Shown here piece after piece: positions 32,398 through 35,288 of a stretch of DNA of 35,288 nt (positions are counted from its first letter, which is position 1; each line of letters opens with the position of its first letter). Source of the DNA: CAYVMD01 sp964452465. GTDB taxonomy: Bacteria > Armatimonadota > JACIXR01. Position numbers and translations under genes: made by a program. The notes below the pieces were generated by a model. It was not told the DNA's origin, searched no databases, and saw only the letters and a program-made list of their open reading frames with translations. The stretch covers positions 1 through 35,288 of the forward strand of contig CAYVMD010000020.1 in assembly GCA_964452465.1 (NCBI GenBank). The letters run 5' to 3'.

Positions 32398-33003
32398 TCA
32401 TTGGGGAGAGGTTTCCTTCTGTGGTTGTTCTACCGTTGGTGTGAGCAAGTGAAGGATGTTCGCCACTAATCCTGCGATTTTTCCGATGTCCAAAAATCCC
32501 TCCGTTTGAAGGAGGGTGGCTTTACTGCCCTTGTCCTTTGGGCTTGCGAATATGGCGAAGATCCCCTCCCTCTCCCCCAAGACATAGAGGCTATTCATCC
32601 TTCCTCTTTCCGCCTGGTAGAATACCTGCCTCCATTCCTTCCCCAATTTATTGGCATAGGAGGCGAATATCTCCCCCGGTTCCCTGTCCAGGGCTTCGAA
32701 GGTCAACACCTTCACCCTTTTCAAATCCTGCATAATATTAGCCAGCCCTGGTTCTATATCCTCTGCCTTAATCTTCGCATCGCTCTGTTTGGCATATACC
32801 GTCAAAAACCCTACAATTGCTTCTGCCATTTGCTTGATTCCGGGCAGGAAGTCCTTCTCCGAGAGGTCTAAGAAAAAAGTGATCTTAGCGTTTTGGGGAG
32901 TCTCAACCAGCCAAGGGAACTCTTTTCCCGCTTGGATCTCCTGGGAAACACATAAACCTCCTACTCCTAAAACCATAATCCCTAACCACAACCACTTTCG
33001 CAT
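32398..33003 (-). CDS. Secreted small protein of unknown function (DUF4252-like)
   Basis: A 201-residue protein with a signal peptide (MRKWLWLGIMVLGVGGLCV) cut near SQEIQA. The mature part has LSEKDFLPGIKQM, VKVLTFEALDREPGEIF, and FLDIGKIAGLVANI, a pattern that resembles DUF4252 proteins, but I am not sure. A Pro/Thr/Gln tail (PTVEQPQKETSPQ) ends it. ATG 33003 is preceded by AAGGAGG at eight bases; a GTG at 33012 also opens the frame. It follows rplA by 44 bases, and its site lies in a hairpin. It is found where rplJ-rplL normally sit. It is likely outside the cell or in the periplasm. Confidence 0.75.
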   Translation of the reverse strand: MRKWLWLGIMVLGVGGLCVSQEIQAGKEFPWLVETPQNAKITFFLDLSEKDFLPGIKQMAEAIVGFLTVYAKQSDAKIKAEDIEPGLANIMQDLKRVKVLTFEALDREPGEIFASYANKLGKEWRQVFYQAERGRMNSLYVLGEREGIFAIFASPKDKGSKATLLQTEGFLDIGKIAGLVANILHLLTPTVEQPQKETSPQ

Positions 33004-33011
33004 ATTTACCA

Positions 33012-33035
33012 CCTCCTTTTAAATTTTTAAAAGGA
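33012..33035 (-). promoter_or_regulatory. AT-rich hairpin that covers the ribosome binding site of the secreted gene
   Basis: On the minus strand an inverted repeat (TCCTTTTAAA and its complement, 33014-33023 with 33026-33035) includes most of the AGGAGG site (33012-33017). In the rplA transcript it could hide the site or act as a weak terminator without a clear T tract. Confidence 0.4.
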
Positions 33036-33047
33036 TTTTTTTAAAGA

Positions 33048-33764
33048 TTAGGCGCTCTCCAGTAGTTCCCTTGCCTTCTGAAGATCGACTTTAATGCCCG
33101 GCCCCATGGTGGTGGAGATGGTTATCCCTCTAAAATACTGCCCTCTGAAGGTAGCGGGGCGAGCTTTATTGAGCGCAGAGAGGAGGGTCACGAAATTCTG
33201 GAGGATTTCCTCCGTGGGCTGAGAAACCTTGCCTATAGGCATGTGGATTATCCCGCTCCTGTCCACCCTGAACTCGAATCTCCTCGCCGATTTGAATTCC
33301 TGAACCGCCTTCTCTATATCCTGAGTTACCGTGCCCGCCTTGGGATTCGGCATCCTTGGACCCAATGTCTTACCCAAGCGGGAGACAACGCTCATCATAT
33401 CTGGTGTAGCCAGAAGTACATCTGCTTTCTTCCATTCCTTCCAACCATCCCTGATTCTCTGGACCATCTCCTCGCCCCCCACGAAATCAGCTCCCGCTTG
33501 TTTAGCTTGTTCCGCCTTTTCTCCCTTGGCGAACACCAGAACCACGGGGGGAGTAGCAGCGGGATACGGATAGGTTAGGGTACCCCTCACCACCTGATCG
33601 CTGTGGCGGGGATCAACTCCTAGATTAATGGCTACCTCTACTGTTTCATCGAATTTAGCGGAGGCACACTTCTTAGCCAGTTCTATCGCCTCCGCAGGAG
33701 GATATTTGGTCCTCCTATCTATTAAAGCCAAAGACTCCTTATATCGTTTGCTCCTTTGGGGCAT
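33048..33764 (-). CDS. rplA: 50S ribosomal protein L1
   Basis: L1 binds 23S rRNA at the stalk near the E site, and in many bacteria it represses its own operon. The 238 residues have the two-domain layout, with FDETVEVAINLGVDPRHSDQ and VFAKGEKAEQAKQAGADFVG, and the C-terminal return segment to STTMGPGIKVD. The family signature LGPRGLMPNPK reads LGPRMPNPK here, so two residues (GL) are missing without a frame change. The loop near RGTLTYPYPAATPP also differs from the usual PHGTGK type. ATG 33764 has AAGGAG upstream. It follows rplK by 16 bases. The rplJ-rplL genes that normally come next are absent here. Confidence 0.95.
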   Translation of the reverse strand: MPQRSKRYKESLALIDRRTKYPPAEAIELAKKCASAKFDETVEVAINLGVDPRHSDQVVRGTLTYPYPAATPPVVLVFAKGEKAEQAKQAGADFVGGEEMVQRIRDGWKEWKKADVLLATPDMMSVVSRLGKTLGPRMPNPKAGTVTQDIEKAVQEFKSARRFEFRVDRSGIIHMPIGKVSQPTEEILQNFVTLLSALNKARPATFRGQYFRGITISTTMGPGIKVDLQKARELLESA

Positions 33765-33780
33765 ACTTATCCTCTCCTTT

Positions 33781-34206
33781 TTAATCCACGATTTGGATGC
33801 CCATGCTTCGGGCAGTTCCCTCTATTATTCGCATGGCTGCTTCTATATCGTTAGTATTGAGATCCTTCATTTTTATCTGCGCTATCCTTCGGATATCCGC
33901 ACGGGTAACCGTTCCTACCTTTTCTTTGTTGGGGACGCCCGAGCCCTTTTCCACGCGTGCTGCTTCCTTTAAGAGCACCGAGGCGGGAGGCGTCTTCAAT
34001 TCAAAAGTGAAGGAACGGTCGGAGTATATGGTTATCTCTACCGGTATTATGGAGCCCACTTGGTTAGCAGTAGCCTCGTTATACCGCTTCACGAACTCCA
34101 TTATATTGACATTGTATTGGCCAAGTGCAGGACCCACAGGAGGGGCAGGTGTAGCCTTCCCAGCAGGCAATTGAAGTTTAACCACTGCGACAACCTTTTT
34201 AGCCAT
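33781..34206 (-). CDS. rplK: 50S ribosomal protein L11
   Basis: L11 binds the GTPase-associated centre of 23S rRNA and is needed for RelA-type stringent response signalling. The 141 residues have the normal length and the KLQLPAGKATPAPPVGPALG signature at 11-30, the linker after residue 70, and DLNTNDIEAAMRIIEGTARSMGI at the C-terminus. ATG 34206 has AAGGAGG seven bases upstream. It lies 12 bases after the nusG stop, in the usual secE-nusG-rplK-rplA order. Confidence 0.98.
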   Translation of the reverse strand: MAKKVVAVVKLQLPAGKATPAPPVGPALGQYNVNIMEFVKRYNEATANQVGSIIPVEITIYSDRSFTFELKTPPASVLLKEAARVEKGSGVPNKEKVGTVTRADIRRIAQIKMKDLNTNDIEAAMRIIEGTARSMGIQIVD

Positions 34207-34218
34207 GAGAATTCCTCC

Positions 34219-34755
34219 TTACAATTTCTCTATTTGGGAGAAATCCAGCTCCACAGGAGTTTCTCTACCGAATATGGAGAGGAGAACCTTCACTTTGCCC
34301 TTGTCCACATTCACTTCCTCCACCTTCCCAATAAGATCGAAGAAGGGCCCCGATGTTACCCTTACGCTTTCTCCCTTCGCAAGCGAGATACGGGGCTTCT
34401 CCCTCTGCAGGTTCTCCAATATCTTCTCCACTTCTTCATCGGCAAGGAAGAGCGCCTCGGAACCTGCAGAGACGAAACCCACCACCCCCGGGGTGGATTT
34501 CACCAAATTCCAGGTCTCTGGCGTTATCTCCATATGGGCAAGCACATAACCCGGGAAAACCTTCCGCTTTATAATCTGTTTCTTCCCCCTTGAGGGGCGC
34601 AACTCCTTCTCTATGGGAACGATGATCTCCTTGATTTTGTCCTTTAACCCCAACGCCTCCACCTTGTTTTCCAATGCTGCCTTAACCTTTTCCTCCTTGC
34701 CCGTAGCAGTCCTTATGAGATACCAGTGCACCTCGCCCTCCAACTCCTTTACCAT
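34219..34755 (-). CDS. nusG: Transcription termination/antitermination factor NusG
   Basis: NusG binds RNA polymerase, modulates pausing, and couples to the ribosome or Rho. The 178 residues hold the NGN domain (HWYLIRTATGKEEKVKAAL, RKVFPGYVLAHM, TPGVVGFVSAG) and a C-terminal KOW domain (GESVRVTSGPFFDLIGKVEEV). The ATG at 34755 overlaps the secE stop by seven bases and has AAGGAGGTG at five bases. The family is universal, and the place in the operon is as expected. Confidence 0.98.
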   Translation of the reverse strand: MVKELEGEVHWYLIRTATGKEEKVKAALENKVEALGLKDKIKEIIVPIEKELRPSRGKKQIIKRKVFPGYVLAHMEITPETWNLVKSTPGVVGFVSAGSEALFLADEEVEKILENLQREKPRISLAKGESVRVTSGPFFDLIGKVEEVNVDKGKVKVLLSIFGRETPVELDFSQIEKL

Positions 34756-34979
34756 CCCAGCACCTCCTTGGTTATGAAAGCGACTATTTGGTCAACCAGT
34801 GTTATGAATAGTCCTAGCACGAAAATGAGGAATAAAACGATAGCGGTATACTTACCCACCTCTTCCGCGGAGGGCCAGATTACCTTTCGCATCTCTGCCC
34901 TAACATCGCGGAAGAAGTTCCTTAATTTGGTTATTGGTCCTGTTTTTCTTTTCCTTTTTCCCTCTACAGCTGTGGGCAA
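34749..34979 (-). CDS. secE: Preprotein translocase subunit SecE
   Basis: SecE clamps SecY in the inner-membrane Sec channel. The 76-residue protein has the short single-span form: a basic start (EGKRKRKTGP), an amphipathic segment (FFRDVRAEMRKVIWPSAEEV) and one membrane helix (TAIVLFLIFVLGLFITLVDQ). The start is TTG at 34979, about eight bases after GAGGTGA, and no ATG is available upstream. It overlaps nusG by seven bases. Confidence 0.96.
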   Translation of the reverse strand: MPTAVEGKRKRKTGPITKLRNFFRDVRAEMRKVIWPSAEEVGKYTAIVLFLIFVLGLFITLVDQIVAFITKEVLGW

Positions 34980-35007
34980 GTAAATTTCACCTCATTCTAA
35001 ATTTAAA

Positions 35008-35084
35008 TGGCAGGCCCGGCCGGACTTGAACCGACAGCCCCGGGATTTGGAGTCCCGTGCTCTGCCAAATTGAGCTACGGGCCT
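35008..35084 (-). tRNA. tRNA-Trp (anticodon CCA)
   Basis: On the minus strand the acceptor arms AGGCCCG and CGGGCCT pair, the anticodon loop reads CTCCAAA in a normal stem, and the T-arm has GGTTCAAGTCC. The discriminator is G, as required for bacterial tryptophanyl-tRNA synthetase, and CCA is encoded (35008-35010). It lies one base after the rpmG stop and before secE, a common place for tRNA-Trp in this cluster. Confidence 0.97.
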
Positions 35085-35085
35085 G

Positions 35086-35238
35086 TCACCTCGTTTCCCT
35101 ATGCTTGGTGTGCTTACCACACCATTTACAAAACTTCCTATATTCCAGCCGCTCTTGGTGACGTGCTCTGCTCTTTGTCGTCACATAATTTCTCCGTCTA
35201 CACTCCGTACAGGCGAGCACCACTATCTGCCGTGGCAT
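35086..35238 (-). CDS. rpmG: 50S ribosomal protein L33
   Basis: A 50-residue ribosomal protein near the E site of the large subunit. The sequence starts MPRQIVVLACTECRRRNYVT and has two CxxC pairs (Cys10/13 and Cys37/40), so it is the zinc-binding type. ATG at 35238 lies one base after the tuf stop, and the gene ends one base before tRNA-Trp. The order tuf-rpmG-tRNA-Trp-secE-nusG is conserved across many phyla. Confidence 0.96.
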   Translation of the reverse strand: MPRQIVVLACTECRRRNYVTTKSRARHQERLEYRKFCKWCGKHTKHRETR

Positions 35239-35239
35239 A

Positions 35240-35288
35240 TCACTCGATCACTTCCGTAACTACGCCTGCTCCGATGGTTTTCCCACCT
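35240..35288 (-). CDS. tuf: Elongation factor Tu, C-terminal end only
   Basis: Only the last codons are in the window. They read GKTIGAGVVTEVIE before TGA at 35240-35242, matching the universal EF-Tu ending (R-x-VGAGVV-x-x-I). EF-Tu brings aminoacyl-tRNA to the ribosome. The gene continues beyond the window edge, and its place before rpmG supports the call. Confidence 0.9.
   Translation of the reverse strand, partial: GGKTIGAGVVTEVIE

Noticed and set aside
1..35288. CRISPR arrays, insertion sequences, rRNA genes, riboswitches
   Set aside because: No regularly spaced repeats, transposase-like frames, terminal inverted repeats, rRNA sequence or recognised riboswitch core were seen.

Overview
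The window looks like chromosomal DNA of a free-living, probably thermophilic bacterium, most likely Armatimonadota or a close relative (inference). The reasons are: three separate short secreted prepilins with an N-terminal FTLIELL motif and a C-terminal H-x9-DG motif, a gene type typically abundant in Armatimonadota and Planctomycetota; many large secreted CBM9-like and glycoside-hydrolase proteins; heavy use of AGG/AGA and ATA codons; and strong AAGGAGG ribosome binding sites. No rRNA, CRISPR array, insertion sequence or plasmid feature is visible.

Layout. 1-1.8 kb (minus): the conserved cluster yabE-like (G5+3D), rsmA/ksgA, ispE (cut by the window edge). 1.9-2.7 kb: prepilin 1 with clear promoter and terminator. 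3.0-5.6 kb: secreted CBM9-like protein whose C-terminus is a PHP fold without metal-binding histidines. 5.7-6.8 kb (plus): an orphan Mu gp29-type phage portal gene, converging on mcsB. 6.8-9.3 kb (minus): unknown gene, ilvE, mcsB (protein arginine kinase). 9.4-10.1 kb: prepilin 2. 10.2-13.5 kb (minus): an operon with a consensus promoter encoding a PduL-type phosphotransacylase, L-aspartate dehydrogenase, a stand-alone ACT protein, an aspartokinase catalytic domain, and a second ACT protein that continues the aspartokinase frame after one TAG. 13.5-15.3 kb: divergent corA and mgtC-like genes. 15.3-17.9 kb: divergent ADP-ribosylglycohydrolase-like and GH5-like genes with overlapping promoters. 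17.9-18.9 kb: prepilin 3 plus a small membrane protein. 19.0-21.5 kb: leuS. 21.5-32.4 kb: a carbohydrate-active block with a DUF2142-like membrane protein, a GH101-like protein, a clan GH-A hydrolase with duplicated binding domains, and a 1565-residue mosaic secreted protein. 32.4-35.3 kb (minus): the translation cluster tuf(end)-rpmG-tRNA-Trp-secE-nusG-rplK-rplA, followed by an unrelated secreted protein where rplJ-rplL would normally be.

How the genes work together. The aspartate operon probably makes aspartate from oxaloacetate and commits it to the Lys/Thr/Met branch, with two separate ACT regulators. The 22.7-32.4 kb genes look like an extracellular glycan-binding and degradation set. 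The most unusual items are the split, stop-interrupted aspartokinase with two ACT subunits, the histidine-less secreted PHP domain, the lone portal protein, and an L1 protein missing two residues of its signature. Gaps between genes are all under about 300 bases.
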